Shown one piece after another: positions 1 through 7,582 of a stretch of 12,694 nucleotides of DNA. The first letter of the stretch is position 1; the number at the start of each line of letters is the position of its first letter. Both the position numbers and the translations under genes were made by a program. The notes beneath the pieces were generated by a model. The model did no database searches and had not been told where the DNA came from. It worked only from the letters and a program-made list of their open reading frames with translations. Source of the stretch: Rhodoferax sp. (GTDB lineage Bacteria > Pseudomonadota > Gammaproteobacteria > Burkholderiales > Burkholderiaceae_C); NCBI GenBank assembly GCA_029946045.1, contig JAQSDS010000444.1, positions 1 through 12,694 on the forward strand, read 5' to 3'.

Positions 1-1
1 G

Positions 2-400
2 TCCATTTCTAATGGAATCATAGACTTACGTGCAGGAAGTGTCGAACTTGAGGTGCTGCACGGGCGGTTAGCAAAAAAAGTGCGCGCCGCCTTGATCACC
101 GAGTTGGAGGCACTGCCACCAGATGCCCCGCGTGTGCTACTGGCAACTGGCAAATTGGTTGGCGAAGGTTTCGATCACCCACCGCTGGATACCCTGGTGC
201 TGGCCATGCCCGTATCGTGGAAGGGAACATTGCAACAGTACGCCGGTCGACTGCACCGCGAGCACGCAACCAAAACGGATGTGCGCATCATCGACTTTGT
301 TGATACTGGCCATCCAGCATTGCTGCGCATGTGGGACAAGCGCCAGCAAGGTTACCGGGCGATGGGGTACCGTGTGGGTAGCGAAGATGGTGATTTGTGA
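2..400 (+). CDS. Superfamily 2 DEAD/DEAH helicase, C-terminal part (5' end outside window)
   Basis: The frame is open from the window edge (base 2) to TGA at 398-400, giving about 132 residues with no start, so this is the C-terminal end of a longer protein. It shows the second RecA-like domain of SF2 helicases: LLATGKLVGEGFDHPPLD is the motif V region, and QQYAGRLHRE is motif VI with its arginine finger. The tail IIDFVDTGHPALLRMW is typical of restriction-helicase-like proteins in Burkholderiales as I recall them. Such enzymes use ATP to move along or unwind nucleic acid, and the exact role is unknown. A GTG at 53 opens the frame internally but falls inside the domain, so it is not the likely start. 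An intrinsic terminator follows about 130 bases downstream. The family call is secure; a specific name is not possible from this fragment. Confidence 0.85.
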   Translation, partial: SISNGIIDLRAGSVELEVLHGRLAKKVRAALITELEALPPDAPRVLLATGKLVGEGFDHPPLDTLVLAMPVSWKGTLQQYAGRLHREHATKTDVRIIDFVDTGHPALLRMWDKRQQGYRAMGYRVGSEDGDL

Positions 401-530
401 TCAGCAAGGTGCCTGTGCGTGAAGGGTGCAATTTCGGACAATCTCCGCAATGCAAGGACAAGCACCCGCAGCAGTGCTCACCTGTTCAGGAAGCCGCTTT
501 CCAGGCTGTCAACCGTACGCCACCATACAC

Positions 531-564
531 AAAAAGCCCAACTGCTTTCAGTTGGGCTTTTTTT
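531..564 (+). terminator. Strong intrinsic terminator after the helicase gene
   Basis: A perfect 14-bp stem pairs 531-544 with 549-562 around the tetraloop CTTT. The core is GCCCAACTG/CAGTTGGGC, and a run of seven T follows at 558-564. The left arm begins with five A, so the hairpin may also work weakly on the minus strand. It lies about 130 bases past the helicase stop codon and should end that transcript. Confidence 0.85.
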
Positions 565-588
565 CGTCTAAAAACTCAATGGTGGCGC

Positions 589-741
589 GCACTTACGCGA
601 ATTGCCTCTTGACTATTGCGCTATCAAGTTCAGGTATTTTTGGCCTTTTTTAGCCGAAAACACCCCGTTTTTTCTCTCTGTTCTCAGGGACCCTCTTGAC
701 TGTTCAAGAGGTCACTTTCAATGAAATCAAGCACTTACGCG
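589..741. repeat. 11-bp direct repeat pair GCACTTACGCG
   Basis: GCACTTACGCG occurs at 589-599 and again, identical and in the same orientation, at 731-741, a spacing of 142 bases. A second shared word, CCTCTTGACT, occurs at 605-614 and 692-701, between the two copies. Both are exact matches by eye. They could be remnants of insertion-sequence ends or duplicated protein-binding sites, or could be coincidence. Confidence 0.45.
689..713. repeat. Imperfect hairpin, 10-bp arms
   Basis: GACC-C-TCTTGA (689-699) pairs with TCAAGAGGTC (704-713) around the loop CTGT, with one unpaired C in the left arm. No T tract follows on either strand, so it does not look like an intrinsic terminator. It could be an operator or a mobile-element remnant. 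Confidence 0.4.
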
Positions 742-905
742 GGGGTGGTTTGCAAACGGAAATTGGTGGGCGGTAGCGACAGAGAACAAAGAGACACAAA
801 TTGAAATATGAAATCACGTCCGCAAGGCGGTACCACCACCTGTGTCGCGCAGTCCCTGGATTGACTCGGATGACGCCTGTTCGGTGAACCCGGGCACAGC
901 CCTGG

Positions 906-1505
906 CTATCCATAAATCAACTTCAGGACAGCTGACAAATTGAACTTGATACCGAGCTTGTCCGGAAAGACGTTCACCCGGTCCACCAGGGTAAATAAAG
1001 TATGGGCCTGCGTTTGCTCAGTGAACTGCGGCCAAGCATTGGCAATTTTTTTCAAGGCCTGTTTAATGTTGGCCTCGTCCAACTTTGGATCACCCTGGGC
1101 TAGTTCGAGCAAATCGGTAAGCCACTTGCCCGGCTCCCGAAGCTGAGAGCGTAGATGTTCAATGACGACCGACTGGAGCACAGTGGTTGCCAGATTGACC
1201 GGACCAGTGCCAGATGCCTTTTCCTCTGGGGTGGTGAGGGCCACGTAATACAAATACTGCTTTTGGTCGCGTGGCGATGATTTGAAAAACTGGTAGGCCC
1301 TACCATCGTGCCAGAACAGTTTGCCGATCAGTGGAAATTCCAGCGGGTCACGCATTTCGTTGGTGACACCCTTTCACCGGGCGCGCTGCGCAAGCTTGTC
1401 TTGGACTTGTTTCCACAGATCAAAGTCAACGATGGGCGGATAGATTCCACTGTGCCACTCACCATGGAAGAGTCCAATGGTGCAGCGCTTTGTGCACCAT
1501 GCGCT
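906..1505 (-). pseudogene. Large serine recombinase remnant, 5'-truncated and interrupted by an in-frame TGA
   Basis: One minus-strand frame runs from about 1505 to the TAG at 906-908 and is broken by TGA at 1374-1376. The upstream piece reads GEWHSGIYPPIVDFDLW followed by a basic helix ending QRAR. This matches the 'recombinase' domain pattern of large serine recombinases, in which a G(E)HP.IVD..LW segment precedes a coiled coil. After the stop the same frame continues as 149 codons from MRD, with PLIGKLFWHDGRAY and QYLYYVAL resembling the zinc-ribbon neighbourhood. The zinc-ligand cysteines are absent. The end, VDRVNVFPDKLGIKFN, resembles the usual family C-terminus. The catalytic resolvase domain with its serine is missing: further upstream the frame meets another TGA at 1506-1508, right beside the oprM-type stop codon. 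The 149-codon piece could still be translated from its ATG, but it would lack the catalytic domain. Confidence 0.75.
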
Positions 1506-1526
1506 TCAGTTTGGCCAACAGATTGA

Positions 1527-2999
1527 TTAAGCGCGGTAGCCCCCACCCATCGCTTGGTACAGCGTCACCGTGTTGGCGACACGCCGGGCGCGCAATTCCA
1601 GCACGTTAATGAAGGTTTGCTGGGCTTGCTGTTGTGCCAGCAGCAGTTGCAAATAGCTCGCCGATCCAAGGGCATATTGCGTCTGAACGAGTTGCACCGT
1701 TGTCTGTGCTGACGCGTTGGCACTTTCCAGCGATTGCTGCACTTGTGCATCGCTTTCAATCGTGCGAAGCACATCCGCCACATTGCGCAAGGACTGCAGC
1801 ACTGTTTGTTGGTAGTTCGCTTGTGCTGCTTGCATCGCCGCCTCAGATGCCTTTGCATTGGCTTTCAAACCTGGTGTGAAAAGTGGTTGTGCAAGTTGCC
1901 CACCAAGGCTCCAGATCATGGAGCCAGCCCCAAACAGGCCGGCAGTTGTCAACGCCTGAGAGCCAAGGTTGGCCGTCAGCGTGAGTTGCGGATAGAGCTT
2001 GGAAACTGCTACCCCATATTGCGCACTTGCCGCTTGTAGCAATGCTTCGGATGCACGCACATCGGGTCGGCGGCGCATCAGTTCTGATGGCACACTGACC
2101 GGCAACGCCTGAGGTAACGAAAAGTCACTCATCACGAAATCAGGTGTGTTGGACGCGCCCGGCGCTTGCCCTGCCAGCACAGCCAGCAGGTGGCGGGTTT
2201 GTTCCTGCTTGTTGCGCAGCGTTGGCAGGCTCGCCCGGACTTGTTCCAGCTGCGTTTGCAGCGCCAACACTTCAAGTTGCGTTCCCACACCGAGTTCAAG
2301 ACGTTTTCGTGTGAGTGTCAGCTGCTCCTCCTGGGTATTCAACAGGCTACTTGTGGCAGCGATTTGAGCCGACAACTGCGCCTGCGTGATAGCCGTCAGC
2401 GCCAAGCTGGAGGCCAGCGTCAAGCGCGCACCTTCAAGCTGGTAAGACTGGTAGTTGACTTGCGCCGCCAATGCCTCCAAGGTGCGCTGATTGCCACCCG
2501 CCAGATCAAGGTCGTAACTGACCGCGATGGTTGCGCTGTAGAGGTTGTAGGTGCGTTCCCCGTCAGGCATGCCTGCGGCGGCGGTATTGGTGCCCTGCCG
2601 TTGGTCGCCAAGCTTCGCGTTGACTTGGGGTAGTTGTGTTGAGCCTGACGTTGCGGCATAGCTTTGTTCTGCCTGGCGCAAAGTGGCCTTGGCGGCCATG
2701 AGTGTCGGACTGGCGGCAAGCGCCTGGTCAATCAACCGTGTGAGTTTTTCTGAGTGAAGCTCCTTCCACCACTCGATGGGCACAGTTGCGGTAATGAACT
2801 GCTGCTGTATGCCATGTTGCCCCGGGCTGGTGACGGTTTCAGATGAGAAAGCAGTGCGCGTGTAGTCTGTCACGGCAGGCGGTGCGGGGCGCTGAAAATC
2901 AGGGCCCACAGCGCAACCTGCCAATGCGGCGACCAGCGGTGTCAACAAAAGCAGGGGCCGACATAGTGTCGACTTGCACCGGCGAATTCGGCTGTTCAT
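1527..2999 (-). CDS. RND/ABC efflux outer-membrane factor lipoprotein (OprM/NodT family)
   Basis: At 490 residues this has the usual length of a TolC-like outer-membrane channel. The N-terminus has a basic stretch, a hydrophobic core and a lipobox LAGC with Cys29, followed directly by AVGPDFQRPAPP, the hallmark start of OprM/NodT lipoproteins. Two long Ala/Gln-rich helical repeats, including LRQAEQSYAATSGSTQLPQV and LLQAASAQYGVAVSKLYPQL, match the paired TolC repeats. The family forms a trimeric beta-barrel with a periplasmic alpha-tunnel that docks onto adaptor proteins. AAGGA lies 7 bases before the ATG. The gene is 69 bases downstream of the LpxR-type gene and is the last intact gene of the block. 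No RND pump is in the window, so the HlyD/ABC exporter at 7582-10713 is the obvious candidate partner (inference). The stop lies about 20 bases from the recombinase remnant, with no terminator seen between. Confidence 0.93.
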   Translation of the reverse strand: MNSRIRRCKSTLCRPLLLLTPLVAALAGCAVGPDFQRPAPPAVTDYTRTAFSSETVTSPGQHGIQQQFITATVPIEWWKELHSEKLTRLIDQALAASPTLMAAKATLRQAEQSYAATSGSTQLPQVNAKLGDQRQGTNTAAAGMPDGERTYNLYSATIAVSYDLDLAGGNQRTLEALAAQVNYQSYQLEGARLTLASSLALTAITQAQLSAQIAATSSLLNTQEEQLTLTRKRLELGVGTQLEVLALQTQLEQVRASLPTLRNKQEQTRHLLAVLAGQAPGASNTPDFVMSDFSLPQALPVSVPSELMRRRPDVRASEALLQAASAQYGVAVSKLYPQLTLTANLGSQALTTAGLFGAGSMIWSLGGQLAQPLFTPGLKANAKASEAAMQAAQANYQQTVLQSLRNVADVLRTIESDAQVQQSLESANASAQTTVQLVQTQYALGSASYLQLLLAQQQAQQTFINVLELRARRVANTVTLYQAMGGGYRA

Positions 3000-3068
3000 G
3001 ATGGATTCCTTGGTTTGCTTGATTGGTTGAGATGATGGATTGGCTTGAGTTGAGGCGGCATTGGTCTT

Positions 3069-4259
3069 TTAAAACTCAACGCTCAGTGCAATCGAACCAT
3101 AGGCGTGGCTCGGCCCTTGCTCCTCGAATTCCCGAGTACGGTAAACGCGCATGACGGCCAGCTTGACTCCGTGTCCCGCCACAGGACTCTGGGCGCTAAA
3201 CCCGATAGCCGCTTGCGCAACCCAAGGACGGCGTGTGACAAGGTGACTTGACTGAAACAGGCTACCGTCAAGCGAAAAATCATGCGCAACAAACTTTGTT
3301 TCAAGCGTGCCAAAAAGGTGCACGCCAGCTCGCGGGCGAGCAGCTGCCAAAGCACCATTTCCCGCATTGCCGTGAATGGATGCAGCAGATGGTGGGCGGT
3401 TTTCTGCGCCGGGTCTGATGGGGTAGGTGCCAAAATCGTTTGGCAGATTCCAGCCTATGCGCCCCTCAATGCCCATGCTGGCGGAGGTTTCGATATTGCC
3501 CAACTGCAGCCCCACGGTGCGTATTGAATCGGCCGAGAAACCAGGCTGAATCGCACCTGCTCCGCCATAGCTCCGAAACTTCCGGTCCATGGCCAGTTGC
3601 AGCGCTGGTGCGTTTTGCAATTGATTGCCCCAACCCTGAAATCGATCCGCTCCGATGACATCGTGAACCAGATTTTGTGTCTGCTCAGCCAGCGCCAGGG
3701 GGCCGATAACACCCAAGGTCACCTCACGCGTATCGAGTATTTCCGAGTTACTTTGCGGGTCATGTTTGCGACGGTTCCATGACATGCCGACGAACAGCAA
3801 TCCAGCGTAAGGTCTGTCACCCTGAACCAGATCGGTGCGGGCAGGGTCATTCGGCGTGAACATCGACTGACCAAATTTGACCACCACGTTTTGCGCGTGC
3901 GCTGGATTTTCCGCATCGGCCCAGAAACCCGGGTTTAAAAACCGGATCAGCTCTGCATGCAGCCGGACCGGTGCAGGCAAGCAAGTCGGGTCAATTTTGC
4001 CAACCATGTCCTGTGACACCGCAGTAAACACCACGCCATTGGTGTAATTTTGATCGGTGTTCGCAAACAGGTCGTTTTCCAGTCTGGCGGTGCCGCCCCG
4101 GAATTTGATCATCTGATCAGACTTGCACCTACTGATCGCGTTGGACTCTTCGAAGCCCGTTTGTGCAACGCCCGGCACGAGGTGCAGAGACAGCGTGAGT
4201 GCCCCGACACCTTGGCCGATCCACCGTACTACCCGAGCGTGAACATGAGCTGGTTGCAT
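3069..4259 (-). CDS. LpxR-type lipid A 3'-O-deacylase family protein (DUF2219)
   Basis: The protein has 396 residues from the ATG at 4259. A TTG two codons upstream is also possible but less likely. A signal peptide with a hydrophobic core near residues 14-32 ends around GVAQ. The mature N-terminus carries LENDLF (N62, D63) and TDQNYTNG, the conserved opening of the LpxR family. RPYAGLLFVGMSW and LVHDVIGADRFQGWGNQL follow and contain a His in the family's usual position. The C-terminus ends in F after alternating residues (SIALSVEF), as in outer-membrane beta-barrels. LpxR enzymes remove the 3'-acyloxyacyl chains of lipid A in the outer membrane, altering immune recognition and permeability. 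The protein is longer than Salmonella LpxR (about 320 residues), with an extra Ala/Pro/Gly-rich loop near the middle. Only two bases separate its ATG from the upstream gene's stop. Family is confident; enzyme activity is inferred. Confidence 0.85.
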   Translation of the reverse strand: MQPAHVHARVVRWIGQGVGALTLSLHLVPGVAQTGFEESNAISRCKSDQMIKFRGGTARLENDLFANTDQNYTNGVVFTAVSQDMVGKIDPTCLPAPVRLHAELIRFLNPGFWADAENPAHAQNVVVKFGQSMFTPNDPARTDLVQGDRPYAGLLFVGMSWNRRKHDPQSNSEILDTREVTLGVIGPLALAEQTQNLVHDVIGADRFQGWGNQLQNAPALQLAMDRKFRSYGGAGAIQPGFSADSIRTVGLQLGNIETSASMGIEGRIGWNLPNDFGTYPIRPGAENRPPSAASIHGNAGNGALAAARPRAGVHLFGTLETKFVAHDFSLDGSLFQSSHLVTRRPWVAQAAIGFSAQSPVAGHGVKLAVMRVYRTREFEEQGPSHAYGSIALSVEF

Positions 4260-4261
4260 GA

Positions 4262-5167
4262 TCAATCCTGATGGGTATCAGGCAAGGGTGGTTTGCCGTC
4301 ATAAAACTCTTGCAGGGTCGCAACAATATCTTCTGCTGTGTCAACGATCGTAAAAAGCTGCACATCTTGGGGGCTGATAAAACCCTCTTCAATCAGGAAT
4401 TCAAAATTAATGGCCTTGCCCCAAAACTTGGCTCCGACTAACACAATGGGCACCCGGCGCACTTTGCCTGTCTGTATCAACGTGAGCACTTCAAACAGCT
4501 CGTCAAAGGTGCCAAATCCGCCCGGAAACACGACCAACGCTCTGGCGCGCATCAAAAAATGCATTTTGCGCAGACCGAAATAACGGAACTGAAAGCACAA
4601 ACCTGGTGTGATGAATGGGTTGGGAGCCTGCTCATGCTTCAGGGTGATGTTGAGTCCGATGCTGCGGGCACCCGCATCAAAAGCTCCTCGATTGGCGGCT
4701 TCCATGATCCCAGGACCGCCTCCGGTAATCACGACAAAGTCGCGACGCCCTTCTTGCTGAAACCGCCTGGAAACAATTTCTGCGAAACGGCGCGCCTCTT
4801 CGTAATAACGCGATTGCTCCAGCTGCTTGTGTGCACGGGCTAATGCCAAAGTCAGCGTTTGATCATACGGAGTTAGCTGAGCCTGGTCGTTCAATGCGAC
4901 CAGATTCGACTCGGCTTGCTGGGGTGCCAGTATGCGGGCGCTGCCAAAAACGACCACGGTCGAGTCAATTTTGTGACGTTGTAGATAGCGCTCCGGTTTA
5001 AGCAGTTCAAGCTGTAACCTAATCGGCCGCGAGGCATCGTCACTGAGCAGCGCCAGGTCTTCATGGGCCATACGATAGGAGGGGTCCTGCAGAATTGCCT
5101 GCCGCCCTGCGGCATAGAGATCCTCGCCACCAGTTTTTGAAACCGGCCCGTCATGTGGTGTGGTCAT
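4262..5167 (-). CDS. LOG-family (TIGR00730-type) Rossmann-fold nucleotide hydrolase
   Basis: The chosen start is the ATG at 5167 (MTTPHDGP). It overlaps the stop of the upstream nuclease gene as ATGA and gives 301 residues; a longer frame to 5209 would add 14 residues inside the neighbour. Seen motifs are VVFGSARI (first Rossmann strand), VITGGGPGIMEAANRGAFDAG, and the diagnostic PGGFGTFDE at about residues 215-223. These are the nucleotide-binding and catalytic signatures of the lysine-decarboxylase-like LOG family. LOG proteins cleave nucleoside 5'-monophosphates at the N-glycosidic bond, releasing the base and ribose 5-phosphate; the plant members activate cytokinins. The protein has an N-terminal extension of about 80 residues compared with small LOGs, so it belongs to the larger bacterial subgroup whose substrate is less certain. 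Expected to be cytoplasmic, and tightly coupled to both neighbours. Confidence 0.88.
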   Translation of the reverse strand: MTTPHDGPVSKTGGEDLYAAGRQAILQDPSYRMAHEDLALLSDDASRPIRLQLELLKPERYLQRHKIDSTVVVFGSARILAPQQAESNLVALNDQAQLTPYDQTLTLALARAHKQLEQSRYYEEARRFAEIVSRRFQQEGRRDFVVITGGGPGIMEAANRGAFDAGARSIGLNITLKHEQAPNPFITPGLCFQFRYFGLRKMHFLMRARALVVFPGGFGTFDELFEVLTLIQTGKVRRVPIVLVGAKFWGKAINFEFLIEEGFISPQDVQLFTIVDTAEDIVATLQEFYDGKPPLPDTHQD

Positions 5168-6555
5168 AGCGTGTAGCTCTCGCCGATTTTCGGCACGATG
5201 ACATCCCAATGCCGCTGCTCGGTCAGTTGCTGAGCCAAGGCCGTAGAAGCAGCCACTTCGCCGTGGACCACAAAGGTGCGTGTGGGTGGTTTTTTGAATC
5301 CACCGGTCCAGGCCAGCAAGGCCGTCTGATCGGCATGGGCCGAGAAACCGCCCAGTGTGTGAATTTGTGCGCGTACCGCAATCGGTTCACCAAATAGGCG
5401 TACTTCCTTGGCCCCATCCACCAGCTTGCGCCCCAATGTGCCCGCCGCTTGAAAGCCGGTGATTAACACACTGCATTCAGCGCGTCCCAGGTTGTGCGCC
5501 AGATGGTGCTTGATGCGCCCGGCATCGCACATGCCACTGGCTGAAATGATGATGGCGCCCGAGCGAATTTGATTGAGTTTGATGGACTCTGAAACGTCGG
5601 CGACAAAATGCAAATTGGGCTGATTTTTTTTCAGTGACTGCCATTGCACCAGACGGTGAGCTTCTTCATCGAACAGCTCGAAATGCCTTTTCGTGATCTG
5701 CGTGGCCGCTGATGCCATGGGTGAGTCGACATAGATATTCAGGTGCTTCAGGCGGCCTTGCTCGGTTAGTTGGTGCAAGTGGTAGACCAGCTCCTGGGTA
5801 CGCCCGACGGCAAAGGCGGGAACAATCACGTTGCCTTTGCGTCTGTACAAAGTATCTTCGATGATCTCTGCCAACTCGTCCAGGGTGGTCGGCAGGTCTT
5901 TGTGGTTGCGGTTGCCGTAGGTGGACTCGATCAATAAGATGTCGGCGTATTCAATGCAGGTCGGGTCGCGCAAGATCGGCCGCCCTGGTTGCCCCAGGTC
6001 ACCTGACACCACAATTTGACGCGCGATGGAGCCCTGAATCATCTCGATTTCGATACTGGCGGACCCCAGAATATGGCCCGCATCACGAAAGCAGACCGCA
6101 ACGTGGAGGTGCGGTGCAAAGCGCGTGTCATAGTGAACTGGCTTTAATTGTTGAAGGCTGTTTTTTGCGTCTTCGGCGCTGTAGATGGCCGGCAGTGCCG
6201 GATATCTGGTGCTGCGCCTTTTGAGGTCCCGTTCAGCTTCTACCTCCTGAATGTGGCCGCTGTCGGGCAACATGACCGCCAGCAAATCAGCAGTGGCGCT
6301 GGTGGTGTAGATTGGCCCGGTAAATCCATTTAATACCAGCTTGGGCAGCAACCCGCTATGGTCAATGTGTGCGTGTGTCAGCAAGACAAAGTCAATTGTT
6401 CGCGGATCAAAAGCGAAGGGCTGGTGGTTGCGTACCGAGGCCTCTCGTCCGCCTTGCAGCATGCCGCAGTCCACCAGAAAACGGGTGCCCTCGGTCTCGA
6501 ATAGATAGCAAGAACCCGTTACTTCGCGTGCTGCGCCAAGAAAGGTGATCTTCAT
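5164..6555 (-). CDS. Beta-CASP metallo-beta-lactamase-fold RNA nuclease
   Basis: This is a full-length 463-residue protein starting MKITFLGAAREVTGS, the classic opening of the bacterial CPSF73/YSH1-like beta-CASP family. Metal ligands are visible in THAHIDHSG (HxHxDH at residues 61-66), in RDAGHILGSA (a His) and in SGDLGQPGRP (an Asp). The beta-CASP cap is marked by LLIESTYGNR, by VPAFAVGRTQEL and by the C-terminal GGFSAHADQ (His). These enzymes bind two zinc ions and cut or degrade RNA in the cytoplasm. The gene opens the left-hand gene string: AGGAG lies 5 bases before the ATG (plus-strand bases 6561-6565), and its stop codon overlaps the start of the LOG gene by 4 bases. Family is certain; the natural RNA target is unknown. 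Confidence 0.93.
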   Translation of the reverse strand: MKITFLGAAREVTGSCYLFETEGTRFLVDCGMLQGGREASVRNHQPFAFDPRTIDFVLLTHAHIDHSGLLPKLVLNGFTGPIYTTSATADLLAVMLPDSGHIQEVEAERDLKRRSTRYPALPAIYSAEDAKNSLQQLKPVHYDTRFAPHLHVAVCFRDAGHILGSASIEIEMIQGSIARQIVVSGDLGQPGRPILRDPTCIEYADILLIESTYGNRNHKDLPTTLDELAEIIEDTLYRRKGNVIVPAFAVGRTQELVYHLHQLTEQGRLKHLNIYVDSPMASAATQITKRHFELFDEEAHRLVQWQSLKKNQPNLHFVADVSESIKLNQIRSGAIIISASGMCDAGRIKHHLAHNLGRAECSVLITGFQAAGTLGRKLVDGAKEVRLFGEPIAVRAQIHTLGGFSAHADQTALLAWTGGFKKPPTRTFVVHGEVAASTALAQQLTEQRHWDVIVPKIGESYTL

Positions 6556-6622
6556 ACTGACTCCTGAAATTTTTTAATGCTTGGAATAGTGCTGCTCATG
6601 CCTGTACGCACCACACTGTGGC

Positions 6623-6668
6623 TTGCATGGCAGTCAGGCATGACACCGCATTAGTCGATGCCATGCAA
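6623..6668. repeat. 10-bp perfect inverted repeat between the two gene strings
   Basis: TTGCATGGCA at 6623-6632 is the exact reverse complement of TGCCATGCAA at 6659-6668, with a 26-base loop. It straddles the stop codon (6634-6636) of the small membrane-protein gene. No T tract follows on the minus strand, so it is not a standard intrinsic terminator. It may act as an mRNA 3'-stabilising hairpin or a protein site. Confidence 0.4.
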
Positions 6669-7041
6669 CGGCGGAGATCGTCATCCAGACCAGCGTTCGC
6701 AGCGTCATGGCAATGACGGTGCGAAGCTCGAAGTCTCCTGCGGAGTAGATGTGCACGCCAAACGCAGCAAACGTGAAGGCAGTTGCCGCGGCGATGGCAA
6801 AGGCCAGCCACATCGCCCAGCGCTGCATCATCCCAAGCCCGATGCCAGCAATGACATAGGCGAAGCCTGCCGCAAAGTTGAACCAGAGCACGAACGGCAC
6901 ATAGTTACCAGCCGCCGCGCGTGCGGTCTCACTGCCGAACAAGATCGCGCCGCCTTCCTTGATGGTCAGCAGGCCGAACCCGATCGCGACCAGCGAAATG
7001 ACCCAGATTGAAAATCCGCGTTGGTGAGTTGATTGATTCAT
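6634..7041 (-). CDS. Small four-helix membrane protein of unknown function
   Basis: The chosen start is the ATG at 7041 (MNQSTHQRGF), giving 135 residues; a TTG at 7056 would add five. Four hydrophobic segments are visible at about residues 10-32, 50-72, 76-100 and 108-130, so it is an integral inner-membrane protein. The segment GNYVPFVLWFNFAAGFAYVI between helices 1 and 2 looks conserved in similar hypothetical proteins I recall from beta-proteobacteria, but I know no function for them. It lies 40 bases downstream of the cytochrome c' gene and is the last gene of the exporter string. That suggests a membrane role linked to the exporter or the cytochrome (inference). No catalytic motif is seen. 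Confidence 0.75.
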   Translation of the reverse strand: MNQSTHQRGFSIWVISLVAIGFGLLTIKEGGAILFGSETARAAAGNYVPFVLWFNFAAGFAYVIAGIGLGMMQRWAMWLAFAIAAATAFTFAAFGVHIYSAGDFELRTVIAMTLRTLVWMTISAVAWHRLMRCHA

Positions 7042-7081
7042 GAAGTTGAGTCCCAATTTTTAAAATAGAAATCAGACCGGA

Positions 7082-7582
7082 TTACTGAGTCGCGTCTTTC
7101 GTGCCATAGAAGTGCGCAACGAATGGTTTACGGAATTCGCTGTGGCAGGTGTAGCAACTGGTCTGAAGTTTCTGAAAGGCCAAAATGACAGCTTGACCGT
7201 CATGGCGGTTGGCTGATTTGCCTACCGCTTGCGCCTGAGCGTTGGTTTCGCCGTCATAGGATTTGTACTTGCCCATGTTGGTGCCCACGAAGCCCAGAAT
7301 GCGCATTTTTTCACCGAGCGGCGGCTGGGGATGCTCGGCGACAAGCGCTGCGTTTTTTTCCACCAGCTCCCAATCACCCCGTGAAATCCCGACGGTGATG
7401 GCTTGCATGTTCTTGCCCAGGTCTTGCATAATTTTGCGCAAGGCAAGCGGTGCAGCCACCGCATTTTCATCAGCCCATGACGTGGCGCTGGTGATTGCGA
7501 GCATCGCCGCGATCAAGCTTGCTGCGACAGCGGTTTTGTGGAATGGGCGGTGCCGCCTTGGTGTGCTTGTAAGAGTGCGCAT
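7082..7582 (-). CDS. Cytochrome c' family periplasmic haem protein
   Basis: The gene encodes 166 residues with a Sec signal peptide: a basic N-terminus, a hydrophobic core at residues 17-33, and a likely cut after SWA at residue 37. The mature part of about 129 residues matches cytochrome c' size. It has a single haem-binding site near the C-terminus, SCYTCH (Cys143, Cys146, His147), preceded by helical sequence; an N-terminal KIMQDLGKNMQAI resembles helix 1 of the family. Cytochromes c' are four-helix-bundle proteins with pentacoordinate haem that bind nitric oxide or carbon monoxide; several protect against nitrosative stress. There are 19 residues after the haem His, somewhat more than in textbook members. 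The ATG overlaps the ATPase stop by one base (TGATG), so translation is probably coupled to the exporter. GAGGAA lies upstream of the start. The cytochrome class is confident; the physiological ligand is inferred. Confidence 0.87.
   Translation of the reverse strand: MRTLTSTPRRHRPFHKTAVAASLIAAMLAITSATSWADENAVAAPLALRKIMQDLGKNMQAITVGISRGDWELVEKNAALVAEHPQPPLGEKMRILGFVGTNMGKYKSYDGETNAQAQAVGKSANRHDGQAVILAFQKLQTSCYTCHSEFRKPFVAHFYGTKDATQ

Larger units (their letters stand above)
566..905. other. Gene-free stretch with small repeats
   Basis: No convincing gene was seen on either strand here. A 69-codon frame on the minus strand (704-913) has no recognisable domain and overlaps the end of the recombinase remnant. 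The stretch carries two short direct repeats and one hairpin, listed separately. It may be decayed mobile-element sequence, but no terminal inverted repeats or transposase could be identified. Confidence 0.5.

Noticed and set aside
511..526. GTACGCCACCA resembling the 3' end of a tRNA
   Set aside because: No T-arm consensus, anticodon stem or matching acceptor strand could be found upstream.
397..653. Two plus-strand frames of about 71-75 codons after the helicase gene
   Set aside because: They read through the intrinsic terminator hairpin and show no domain or plausible protein composition.
704..913. Minus-strand frame of 69 codons in the gene-free stretch
   Set aside because: No recognisable motif, no good ribosome binding site, and it overlaps the end of the recombinase remnant.
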